This document shows, in pieces, positions 1-5,239 of a stretch of DNA of 5,239 nucleotides; within the stretch, counting starts at the first letter, position 1, and each line of letters opens with the position of its first letter. The stretch is taken from positions 1 through 5,239 of the forward strand of contig SKYW01000151.1 in the NCBI GenBank assembly GCA_007127695.1, read 5' to 3'. The notes beneath the pieces are model-generated. The model worked only from the letters and a program-made list of their open reading frames with translations. It was not told where the DNA came from and did no database searches. The translations under genes and the position numbers were made by a program. This DNA comes from Balneolales bacterium. Lineage in GTDB: Bacteria; Bacteroidota; Rhodothermia; Balneolales; Natronogracilivirgulaceae.

Positions 1-590
1 GGATACCGCTCAACCGTTAGTCCGTAGTAGATGGCAGCAGATCGATATTCACGGACACGAATATACATCTCAGCGGCATTGAACTTCTTTTTGGCCAGTT
101 TGTCCCGCAGTTCATCCATGTGTGTCTCTGCTTCCCGGGCCAGTTCCGTGCCGGGATGGCGTGTCACAAAAAGCTGAAAACGATCGAGGGCATTGTAGGA
201 TTCTGTCTGGTCCAGGTTGTAGCGCGGACTGAGCCTGTAGTGGGAAAAGGCTTCCATGAACTCAGCTTCCTTCCTACGCTCATCACGGCTGTAGTTTCTT
301 GCAAAACGCCGGAACTCACTTGCAGCTGATAGAAAGGAACGGTTATTGAAATGACTCTTGGCCAGGTAAAACTGCGCATCTGCGGCAAATTCCGTACCTC
401 TGCCCATGGAGAGAATCGTTTCAAAGGCTCGGACGGCATGGGAAAAGCGCTCCCGCTCATATTGACTCATGGCCTTTTCAAAGGCCACCTCAATGGTGTC
501 GCCCGGACGGATATCTCTGCTGGACCGGCAACCGGCTGCCAGCAATACGAGAAGCAAAAGAACTGCAATACTTTTATTTGTTTTCAGCAT
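1..590 (-). CDS. bamD: BamD, outer-membrane beta-barrel assembly lipoprotein (3' end beyond window)
   Basis: BamD is the essential periplasm-facing lipoprotein of the BAM complex, which folds beta-barrel proteins into the outer membrane. I translated the minus strand from the ATG at 590; the frame stays open to base 1, giving 196 full codons of a protein usually around 250-290 residues, so the C-terminal part is missing. Residues 1-21 form a lipoprotein signal: basic start (Lys3, Lys6), a Leu/Val-rich core and a lipobox LAAGC with the lipidated Cys at 21. Arg at +2 does not suggest inner-membrane retention. The rest is helical TPR-like sequence with family hallmarks: a YERERFSHAVRAFE helix (44-57), the LSPRYNLDQTESY stretch (120-132), a helix rich in Lys around LRDKLAKKKF, and the final visible YYGLTVERYP. 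The start lies 30 bases past the polyprenyl synthase stop, so the two are probably cotranscribed. No Shine-Dalgarno is visible. The identification is firm. Confidence 0.92.
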   Translation of the reverse strand, partial: MLKTNKSIAVLLLLVLLAAGCRSSRDIRPGDTIEVAFEKAMSQYERERFSHAVRAFETILSMGRGTEFAADAQFYLAKSHFNNRSFLSAASEFRRFARNYSRDERRKEAEFMEAFSHYRLSPRYNLDQTESYNALDRFQLFVTRHPGTELAREAETHMDELRDKLAKKKFNAAEMYIRVREYRSAAIYYGLTVERY

Positions 591-620
591 ATGGATTTAT
601 GTTACACTTTTAATGTGCCC

Positions 621-1616
621 TCAATTATCTCGTACCTTTAACTTGTCGAGAAGCAATTTTATTTCCTCACGGTACGCAGATTCTTCGAACAGAGCCAGTT
701 TCTGCGACGCATTGTCATAATGCTCTTTTACAGCCCGTACAGCATCGTCTATGACTCCAAGATCATGATAGATGCGTATGACCCTGAGAACATCGGATTC
801 ACCGGCAGTGCCACTGCCAAGGATCTGCCTGAGCAACAGACGATCCGTATCGTCAGCTCGTTCCAGCGCCCGTATCGTCAGCCATGTTTTTTTACCCGCA
901 ATGATATCCCCACCCACTTTCTTGCCGAATTTCGAGGTGTCGCCGACGGCATCGAGCAGATCATCCTGTATCTGGAATGCGAGTCCGGCATGCTCGCCGA
1001 TCTCGCCGCAATCAGCGACGACATCTTCATCAGCGCCCGCTGTCAGAGCCCCCATTTCCATGGAGCAGCGGAGCAAGGCGGCTGTTTTGGCACCGATCAT
1101 CTCAAGATACTCGGACAGGGCAACCTCATCGCGCCGCTCAAAATCCATGTCCATGGCCTGCCCGTCACACACAATACGAATGGCCTCCAGAAAACGCTGC
1201 ATAAGCCGGGTGTTGACAGCATCCGAAAGACCCGCCTGCGTCCCCTGATCCGAAAGCTGCTGCAAGGCCAATACAAAAAGCACATCACCTGACAGGATCG
1301 CCGTGGCGTCATCCCATTTTTCATGCACCGTTGCCATGCCGCGCCTTGTACCCGCATTGTCCATGATGTCATCATGGAGCAGTGTGAAGTTGTGCAGCAT
1401 CTCGACAGCCCGTGCGGCTGGAATAGCCACTTCGGGTTTTCCCCCGCAGAGTCCGGAGGCAAGCAACAGCAGGCGCGGACGCAGCCGCTTCCCTCCCATG
1501 CCCATCACATAACGCACCGGATCGTATAGAGAAGCCGGTTTTTCGGGAATGGATAACGAACGGAAGGTAGATTCAAGAACGGCGTCGAGCTGTTTTCGGA
1601 GGTCTTGCAAAATCAT
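621..1616 (-). CDS. Short-chain trans-polyprenyl diphosphate synthase (GGPP synthase-like)
   Basis: The product (331 residues, normal length) condenses IPP units onto an allylic diphosphate in the cytosol. The whole IspA/IspB-type fold is recognisable: GGKRLRP (41-47) binds IPP diphosphate, the first Asp-rich motif DDIMD is at 82-86 followed by RRG (91-93), Lys177 lies in GAKTA, and the second Asp-rich motif is QDDLLD (217-222), followed by GKKVGGD and GKKT. Phe77 is the fifth residue before the first Asp-rich motif and there is no insertion inside that motif. In this family that pattern goes with C20 (geranylgeranyl) products, whereas long-chain quinone-tail synthases carry a small residue there. 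C15 or a mixed product remains possible. The gene follows fni by 52 bases and precedes bamD by 30. A Bacteroidota-type -7 box lies 28 bases upstream of the start. GGPP here could feed carotenoids or other C20-derived lipids; that use is inference. Confidence 0.93.
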   Translation of the reverse strand: MILQDLRKQLDAVLESTFRSLSIPEKPASLYDPVRYVMGMGGKRLRPRLLLLASGLCGGKPEVAIPAARAVEMLHNFTLLHDDIMDNAGTRRGMATVHEKWDDATAILSGDVLFVLALQQLSDQGTQAGLSDAVNTRLMQRFLEAIRIVCDGQAMDMDFERRDEVALSEYLEMIGAKTAALLRCSMEMGALTAGADEDVVADCGEIGEHAGLAFQIQDDLLDAVGDTSKFGKKVGGDIIAGKKTWLTIRALERADDTDRLLLRQILGSGTAGESDVLRVIRIYHDLGVIDDAVRAVKEHYDNASQKLALFEESAYREEIKLLLDKLKVRDN

Positions 1617-1621
1617 GCAGA

Positions 1622-1682
1622 TTCAGGGTGAGGGTTTCGGGGAGCAAATATACAAAAAAGATTGGGTATCATCGACCCTGAA
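1622..1682. repeat. Eight-base inverted repeat spanning the fni to synthase gap
   Basis: TTCAGGGT at 1622-1629 and ACCCTGAA at 1675-1682 are perfect inverted copies separated by 45 bases. On the minus-strand transcript the first arm lies at the very end of fni, just before its stop, and the second lies five bases ahead of the synthase ATG at 1616. Pairing would loop out the fni stop codon and the candidate -7 region. Only read-through transcripts from fni would carry both arms. The long loop makes the structure modest, and chance is possible. Confidence 0.35.
1645..1652 (-). promoter_or_regulatory. Candidate Bacteroidota -7 box upstream of the polyprenyl synthase gene
   Basis: The minus strand reads TATATTTG (1652 to 1645), a perfect fit to the Bacteroidota primary-sigma -7 consensus TAnnTTTG. 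It lies 28 bases before the synthase ATG at 1616, which would leave an untranslated leader of only about 20-25 bases. No TTG is found at the expected -33 spacing (about 19-21 bases upstream), although a T-run directly precedes the box. The box could let the synthase and bamD be expressed apart from fni. One eight-base match in an A/T-rich gap can occur by chance. Confidence 0.4.
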
Positions 1683-2727
1683 CCCTTCGAAGATGAATCA
1701 TATCCAGATCTGTGGGACGTTCACATCCCAAAAGGCACAAAATAGTACGAAAATCCTCTTCCCATTGACGGAACATGGCTTCCAGTCCGTCATAACCTCC
1801 CTCATGGATGGCTTTGATCACCGGCTGTGCTGTCGCAGCGATCACGGCACCCAGACAGAGGCTTTTTGCTATATCAACACTGTTGCGGATCCCGCCCGAT
1901 GCAACAAGCTCGCACCTGTCATGCACCAGCTCACGCGACGCCAGCAAACAGTCCACCGTGGGTATGCCCCAATCGTCGGTGAAATGTCGCTCCCGGTCGC
2001 CATTGCGGATATTCTCAACTTTTCCCCAGCTCGTTCCGCCTGCTCCGGCAACATCAAAAGCGGACACGCCGCAATCCATCAGCTGCGATATCACGCTCTC
2101 GGAAAGCCCTGCTCCTGTTTCTTTGACGATAACCGGAACCTGTACATCATTGACCAGTGAACGTATCCCCTCCCTGATCCCACTGAACCTGCGGTCGCCC
2201 TGTTTCTGACGCAACTCTTGCAACGGATTCAGGTGAACGATGATCGCATCGGCCCGGATAGTGTCGACCAGCAGGTCGATCTGCTCTTTTTCCATACCGC
2301 CGGCAAGCTGCGCCCCGCCGATATTGGCGGCAATAAAAGCCGATGGAGCCTCCTCCCGTACAACGGAAAAACTTTTTCGGGTGGATGGGTCCTCGAGCAT
2401 GGCACGCTGGCTCCCCACCCCAAAGGGCAGATTGTAGCGTTCACAAAATGCAGCGATAACGGCATTGACAGGGGTTGCCTCGTGGTGCCCCCCGGTCATG
2501 GAAGAAATAAAGAGCGGAAAACTGAACCACCGGTTCAGGAAACGGCTTTCGCAGGTGATTTCGTCAAAATCCACCTCAGGGAGAGCATCGTGCAGGAAAT
2601 CGTAACGCTCAAATCCGGTTGTCTTCTCATATCCGGCACCGCCGGCAGCTGTAATATCCAGGTGGTCCTTTTTGCGTTTGCCTATTTCGTCCATTACGGT
2701 CGTTTGTTCCTCGTTGGATTGTGACAT
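1669..2727 (-). CDS. fni: Type 2 isopentenyl-diphosphate delta-isomerase (FMN-dependent)
   Basis: This enzyme interconverts IPP and DMAPP using reduced FMN, with Mg2+ and NAD(P)H, in the cytosol. The 352-residue TIM-barrel protein has the usual family length. Visible motifs in order: RKKDHLDI (18-25), SSMTGG (75-80), GVGSQR (103-108), ANIGG (134-138), HLNPLQE (165-171) with the Gln170 and Glu171 used in catalysis and Mg binding, VKETGAGLS (201-209), DVAGAGGTSW (225-234) and ASGGIR (276-281) for FMN phosphate. I use the ATG at 2727; Met12 at 2694 is also possible because the conserved region begins only near residue 17. A GGGGG run four bases before the ATG may act as a ribosome site. The gene sits between a DUF2480 gene (94-base gap) and the polyprenyl synthase (52-base gap) and supplies the latter with both of its substrates. 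It is unrelated to the Nudix type 1 isomerase. Confidence 0.95.
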   Translation of the reverse strand: MSQSNEEQTTVMDEIGKRKKDHLDITAAGGAGYEKTTGFERYDFLHDALPEVDFDEITCESRFLNRWFSFPLFISSMTGGHHEATPVNAVIAAFCERYNLPFGVGSQRAMLEDPSTRKSFSVVREEAPSAFIAANIGGAQLAGGMEKEQIDLLVDTIRADAIIVHLNPLQELRQKQGDRRFSGIREGIRSLVNDVQVPVIVKETGAGLSESVISQLMDCGVSAFDVAGAGGTSWGKVENIRNGDRERHFTDDWGIPTVDCLLASRELVHDRCELVASGGIRNSVDIAKSLCLGAVIAATAQPVIKAIHEGGYDGLEAMFRQWEEDFRTILCLLGCERPTDLDMIHLRRVQGR

Positions 2728-2821
2728 GTCCCCCGGATCTGGTGAATCGCCCCCCTCATCTCCGGTTGCCGTTCGATTTCATTTTTCTACCCCTGGAAAA
2801 AAATACGGTGCATCAGGACTG

Positions 2822-3346
2822 CTACGCCTTCCGGGAAGCGCGATATACCGGTACAAAAGAGCATGCTTCGCCGTACATCAGACGCTCAACGTAAGGTAAC
2901 AGTTTCTGAGTAGCATATAAATAGGCAGAGGGAGGCACCTCCACATCAGCACATCCCTTCAACAAGACGCGCTTTCCCCGATAACTGGACCAGTCCTCTG
3001 CGTCCAGCCCTTTTCGAAACCGCTCGAATGCGACATGCTGCGGTGTTCCGAATACAACATCTTCTGCGTGACCACAGGCATGCGCCGCGACAAGCATGTA
3101 AGCCCAGGAAGCGATGATGGCATCCGTGGAGCAAAAAACGGCAACGGTCTTTCCGGTGTACCGGCTCCAGTCATGACCTTCCAATGCCTGGCGGAATTCC
3201 TTTTCGCGAAGGAGCAGCTCCATGTGCAGATACTCCTTAAGATCGAAGGGCACAATCCCGTCCCGGGAATACCACTGCTGGAGATCCAGGGTAATGAGCC
3301 CGGACCTGGCGACCTTGTTTTCAATTTCGGTATGCTGATCGGACAT
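2822..3346 (-). CDS. DUF2480 family protein, SUF-locus associated, function unknown
   Basis: I recognise this 174-residue protein as DUF2480, a family I know from Bacteroidota, where it often lies beside suf genes; no biochemical function is known to me. Visible features: an N-terminal block NKVARSGLITLDL (10-22), FDLKEYL (34-40), LREKEFR (46-52) and HDWSRYTGK (58-66). Next comes VAVFCSTDAIIASWAYML (68-85), then VVFGTP (97-102), VLLKGCADVEVPPSAY (127-142) and a C-terminal MYGEACSFVPVY (157-168). Four cysteines are present; three, at 72, 132 and 162, lie in the blocks I remember as conserved, and Cys91 does not. There is no signal peptide or membrane segment, so it is probably cytosolic. It follows the A-type carrier after a 108-base gap and precedes fni. 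A role in iron-sulfur assembly or in using cysteines to bind metal is inference from position and residue pattern. No Shine-Dalgarno precedes the start. Confidence 0.85.
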   Translation of the reverse strand: MSDQHTEIENKVARSGLITLDLQQWYSRDGIVPFDLKEYLHMELLLREKEFRQALEGHDWSRYTGKTVAVFCSTDAIIASWAYMLVAAHACGHAEDVVFGTPQHVAFERFRKGLDAEDWSSYRGKRVLLKGCADVEVPPSAYLYATQKLLPYVERLMYGEACSFVPVYRASRKA

Positions 3347-3399
3347 GGAATTTCGCTGAATGGACTATGAACATGTAATGCTGCCTGCATCTAAATAAC

Positions 3400-3447
3400 T
3401 GCCAACACAACTGCTAACATATTTGCCAATACAATTGCCAACTTCTG
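3400..3447. repeat. Four 12-base degenerate tandem repeats in the gap ahead of the DUF2480 gene
   Basis: Four units with an exact 12-base step start at 3400, 3412, 3424 and 3436 on the plus strand: TGCCAACACAAC, TGCTAACATATT, TGCCAATACAAT and TGCCAACTTCTG. Each starts TGCYAAY; the second half is loose and the fourth unit keeps only its first seven bases. On the transcribed minus strand the shared core reads TTGGCA or close to it. The block ends eight bases past the stop of the A-type carrier gene and lies 54 bases ahead of the DUF2480 start. It is either a decaying minisatellite or a row of same-face protein sites at somewhat more than one helical turn. Confidence 0.75.
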
Positions 3448-3454
3448 ATACTGT

Positions 3455-3796
3455 TTAGACTGAGAAGGATTCGCCGCACGAACAGGTCCGGCTGGCATTC
3501 GGGTTGATAAAATGAAATCCCTTGCCCTGCAACCCGTCGGAGTAATCCAGTTGTGTTCCCGCCAGGTAAAGGAAGCTGCGCATGTCAATGACCACTTTGA
3601 GGCCGTTCACTTCAAATTCCTGATCCTTTTTCTCTTCTGAAATCCCTTTTGCATCAAAATCAAGCTGGTAGGAAAGTCCGGAGCAACCGCCCCCGACCAC
3701 CCCGATGCGCAATGCCGTCCTTTCGTCAGCCCCTTCCGTGCTGCGAATTTCATTGATTCGTTTGAGTGCTTTCTCAGAAATAGTGATTGCCGCCAT
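3455..3796 (-). CDS. A-type iron-sulfur carrier (IscA/SufA/ErpA, HesB-like family)
   Basis: A-type proteins bind iron or Fe-S clusters and pass them from scaffolds to target enzymes in the cytosol. The 113-residue product has the standard length and fold signature: ITISEKALKRI at the start, GVVGGGCSGLSYQLDFD (32-48), a VVID strand near 67-71, and the C-terminal TCSCGESFSV. The three cluster-binding cysteines are Cys38, Cys105 and Cys107, in the usual C-x66-C-x-C spacing. The sequence alone does not separate IscA, SufA and ErpA, so I give no symbol; the company of SufS and SufU makes a SUF-associated carrier likely. It lies 90 bases past the Nfu-type gene, with a strong hairpin in between, and a 12-base tandem repeat follows its stop. 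A purine patch AGAGG lies about 12 bases before the ATG, rather far for a ribosome site. Confidence 0.93.
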   Translation of the reverse strand: MAAITISEKALKRINEIRSTEGADERTALRIGVVGGGCSGLSYQLDFDAKGISEEKKDQEFEVNGLKVVIDMRSFLYLAGTQLDYSDGLQGKGFHFINPNASRTCSCGESFSV

Positions 3797-3826
3797 ATTT
3801 TACTGATACCTCTGGAATATGCAGGA

Positions 3827-3856
3827 TGACACCGGGACTGATTCAGCCCGATGTCA
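3827..3856 (-). other. Strong hairpin between the Nfu-type and A-type carrier genes
   Basis: In the minus-strand transcript, arms TGACATCGGG (3856-3847) and CCCGGTGTCA (3836-3827) pair over ten bases with one G-U. Past a single unpaired base (3837), CTG (3846-3844) pairs with CAG (3840-3838) over a three-base loop. The G-U pair works only in RNA from the minus strand; plus-strand RNA would have a C-A mismatch there, which favours an RNA element of the operon. No T-run follows on the minus strand, so it does not look like an intrinsic terminator. It could be a processing or stabilising stem, or a DNA dyad bound by a regulator. A small palindrome CAAAACTTTTG abuts it at 3857-3867. Confidence 0.65.
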
Positions 3857-3886
3857 CAAAACTTTTGGAGCGTAATGCCTGAAGTC

Positions 3887-4441
3887 CTATACCGATTCGA
3901 TACGGATATTGGGATCGATCCGCTTGGCCATGCTCTCTATGGCATAAAGCGTTCCGGTCGTTGCGGTCGGACAGGTACCGCAGGCGCCCTGGTAATGCAC
4001 TTTCAGTACGTTATTCTCAAGTCCAAGGACCTTGAGCCCACCGCCATCGGCCAGCAGATACGGCCGCACCTGCTCATCGAGCATTTTGTTGATCTCGACC
4101 AGTCGCGGATCATCCGATTGTCGGGCCTCCTCGCTTACATTTACGTTGGGATCATCGGTCTCCAGATGGTCTACCGCCTCTGCCTCACGTATCGGAGGTG
4201 CCAGCTGCCGCAGCAATGTATTCCAGTCTATCCCCCCATCCTGGGTAATGGTTATATATCGATCGACGTAGTAAACCGAGATCACATGCGGAATCTTGAA
4301 CAGCTCGGTCGCGAAAGGATCGGCCATAGCTTCCTCAGGTGATTCATAGGAACGGGTAACGCCATTGGAAATGGGCTCCCTGAGCACAAATCGCATGGCG
4401 TCCGGGTTCGGTGTTCTTTCGATTTCGGCTATTTTTGGCAT
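3887..4441 (-). CDS. Nfu-type iron-sulfur scaffold/carrier (NifU C-terminal domain protein)
   Basis: The product (184 residues) has the two-domain layout of Nfu proteins, which hold a 4Fe-4S cluster across a dimer and deliver it to targets. Residues about 1-85 match the Nfu N-terminal domain, with the tell-tale TPNPDAMRF (10-18), a Pro/Phe region near 42-50 (DPFATELFKI) and ITITQDGGIDW (63-73). An acidic, loose linker (about 88-111) follows. Residues about 112-182 are the NifU C-terminal domain: INKMLDEQVRPYLLADGGG (117-135) and the cluster site GACGTCP with Cys154 and Cys157, then IDPNI near the end. It is not the IscU-like part of NifU; that role is taken by the SufU gene upstream. The gap back to sufU is 120 bases, longer than elsewhere in the locus, so separate transcription is possible. 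The ATG at 4441 has only a weak TTGAAG before it. Confidence 0.93.
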   Translation of the reverse strand: MPKIAEIERTPNPDAMRFVLREPISNGVTRSYESPEEAMADPFATELFKIPHVISVYYVDRYITITQDGGIDWNTLLRQLAPPIREAEAVDHLETDDPNVNVSEEARQSDDPRLVEINKMLDEQVRPYLLADGGGLKVLGLENNVLKVHYQGACGTCPTATTGTLYAIESMAKRIDPNIRIESV

Positions 4442-4473
4442 AACTTCAAATTTTCAGTGTTCTTTTCAGGATG

Positions 4474-4490
4474 GTAAACGTTCGGTTTAC
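4474..4490. repeat. Short inverted repeat in the sufU to Nfu gap
   Basis: GTAAAC (4474-4479) and GTTTAC (4485-4490) are perfect six-base inverted arms around a five-base centre, 33 bases upstream of the Nfu-type start. The stem is AT-rich and no T-run follows on the minus strand, so it is not a terminator. It could be a regulator-binding dyad. Elsewhere in the same 120-base gap (4442-4561) I see no gene and only a weak sigma70-like pattern (TTGTGA, then TATTAC 15 bases on, minus strand), which I do not call as a promoter. Confidence 0.4.
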
Positions 4491-4561
4491 GCTGATAGTA
4501 CCGTATTGGTCTATGTGGCGTTTTTGTAATATCGTTATCTGGGTTTTCACAAGTGCAACTG

Positions 4562-5026
4562 CTATTCCGTCGTGACCTTTTCCTTGCCTTTCAGTGCGGC
4601 ATGCAGTGTATGCCAGCATAACGTGGCGCACTTCACGCGAGCCGGAAGATTCCTGACACCATAGAAGATCTTCAGGCGTCCCAGGTCATTGGGGTCCGTT
4701 TCCGGATCCAGCTTGCCCTGCGCCATATCATGAAACTGATGGAACAGCTTCTCAATCTCACCAATGTGCCTGCCTTTCACGAACGTGGTCATCATGGATG
4801 CTGACGCCTTGGAGATCGCACATCCGTCGCCGACAAATGAGATATCGGTCACAATGTTGTTCTCATCGATATTCAGAAAAACCTTGTATTTGTCGCCGCA
4901 TAGTGGATTATAACCAAGAGCTTGAAAGTCAGCCGGATCCAGGACACGATAGTTCCTCGGCGTCTTGTTGTGGTCCAGCAGGACCTGCTGATACATTTGA
5001 CTCAGTTTGTCATCCATTCCGATCAT
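4562..5026 (-). CDS. sufU: SufU, zinc-dependent sulfur acceptor for SufS
   Basis: SufU takes the persulfide from SufS and passes sulfur to the SufBCD scaffold; it replaces SufE in many bacteria. The 154-residue protein has the SufU signature: YQQVLLDHNKTPRNYRVLD (12-30), NPLCGDKY (40-47), GDGCAISKASASMM (66-79), and the segment between second and third cysteines that is longer than in IscU, including IGEIEKLFHQFHDMAQG (88-104). RVKCATLCWHTLHAAL (130-145) closes the domain. Zinc ligands are Cys43, Asp45, Cys69 and Cys133, matching Cys41, Asp43, Cys66 and Cys128 of Bacillus subtilis SufU. A further cysteine, Cys137, sits four residues after the last ligand. The ATG at 5026 lies three bases past the sufS stop, with AGG at 5035-5033 inside the sufS end as a plausible ribosome site; Met4 at 5017 is an alternative. 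The tight junction implies coupled translation with sufS. Confidence 0.95.
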   Translation of the reverse strand: MIGMDDKLSQMYQQVLLDHNKTPRNYRVLDPADFQALGYNPLCGDKYKVFLNIDENNIVTDISFVGDGCAISKASASMMTTFVKGRHIGEIEKLFHQFHDMAQGKLDPETDPNDLGRLKIFYGVRNLPARVKCATLCWHTLHAALKGKEKVTTE

Positions 5027-5029
5027 TCA

Positions 5030-5239
<210 letters not shown>

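Noticed and set aside
720..1292. 190-codon open frame on the plus strand
   Set aside because: It is antisense to the polyprenyl synthase, whose motifs are complete; the translation shows no family features and the frame reflects codon bias of the real gene.
1549..2724. Two long plus-strand open frames (1549-2160 and 2218-2724) in the same phase opposite fni
   Set aside because: fni is intact and fully motif-supported on the minus strand; the antisense products look like nothing known and are broken by a stop at about 2160.
2795..2803. TATTTTTT on the minus strand as a -7 box for fni
   Set aside because: One mismatch at the most informative final G, a simple T-run, and no TTG at the -33 spacing.
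2797..2850. Possible terminator after the DUF2480 gene (seven T's on the minus strand preceded by a GC-rich fold)
   Set aside because: The small CGCTTC/GAAGGCG-type fold near 2830-2845 lies about 25 or more bases from the T-run and has a bulge; nothing directly abuts the T-run, so it does not meet the usual intrinsic terminator form.
3391..3588. Minus-strand frame ending in a LAxVLA-like repeat
   Set aside because: Its repeat is just the 12-base tandem block read as codons; the rest overlaps the A-type carrier in the wrong frame.
4501..4561. Sigma70-like boxes upstream of the Nfu-type gene
   Set aside because: Both boxes are partial matches with short spacing and the organism probably uses a different consensus; too weak to call.
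4446..4631. 61-codon minus-strand frame across the sufU end and the following gap
   Set aside because: It overlaps the SufU C-terminus out of frame, has no recognisable features and no ribosome site.

Overview
This window reads as chromosomal DNA from a member of the Bacteroidota or a close sister group (Balneolota/Rhodothermota-like). The evidence is a DUF2480 gene, a family I know essentially from that lineage; start codons mostly without a clear Shine-Dalgarno; one perfect match to the Bacteroidota -7 promoter box (TAnnTTTG); and a polyprenyl synthase of the type common there. Base composition is near 50% G+C by eye, so I do not name a genus. All eight genes lie on the minus strand, so the transcriptional order runs from high to low coordinates.

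Iron-sulfur half (about 5239 to 2822): the 3' end of sufS (cysteine desulfurase, catalytic Cys present), then sufU three bases later (zinc-dependent sulfur acceptor). After a 120-base gap comes a two-domain Nfu-type scaffold/carrier with a CxxC site. After a 90-base gap holding a strong hairpin comes an A-type carrier (IscA/SufA/ErpA family). After a 108-base gap holding four 12-base tandem repeats comes a DUF2480 protein. The rest of the SUF system (sufB, sufC, sufD) would be expected upstream, beyond 5239. The likely flow is cysteine sulfur to SufS, then SufU, then the SufBCD scaffold, with Nfu and the A-type protein delivering finished clusters.

Isoprenoid half (2727 to 621): fni, the FMN-dependent type 2 isopentenyl-diphosphate isomerase, is followed 52 bases later by a short-chain trans-polyprenyl diphosphate synthase that I predict makes about C20. 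Together they balance IPP with DMAPP and build allylic diphosphates. A likely internal promoter sits just ahead of the synthase gene.

Envelope end (590 to 1): 30 bases after the synthase begins bamD, the lipoprotein of the outer-membrane beta-barrel assembly complex, cut by the window edge after about 196 codons.

There is no mobile element, CRISPR array, RNA gene or broken gene here. The genes are conserved housekeeping functions. The less ordinary material is the DUF2480 protein with three cysteines in a SUF locus, and the structured gaps: the 12-base repeats, the hairpin, the dyads and the -7 box. I saw no convincing intrinsic terminator.
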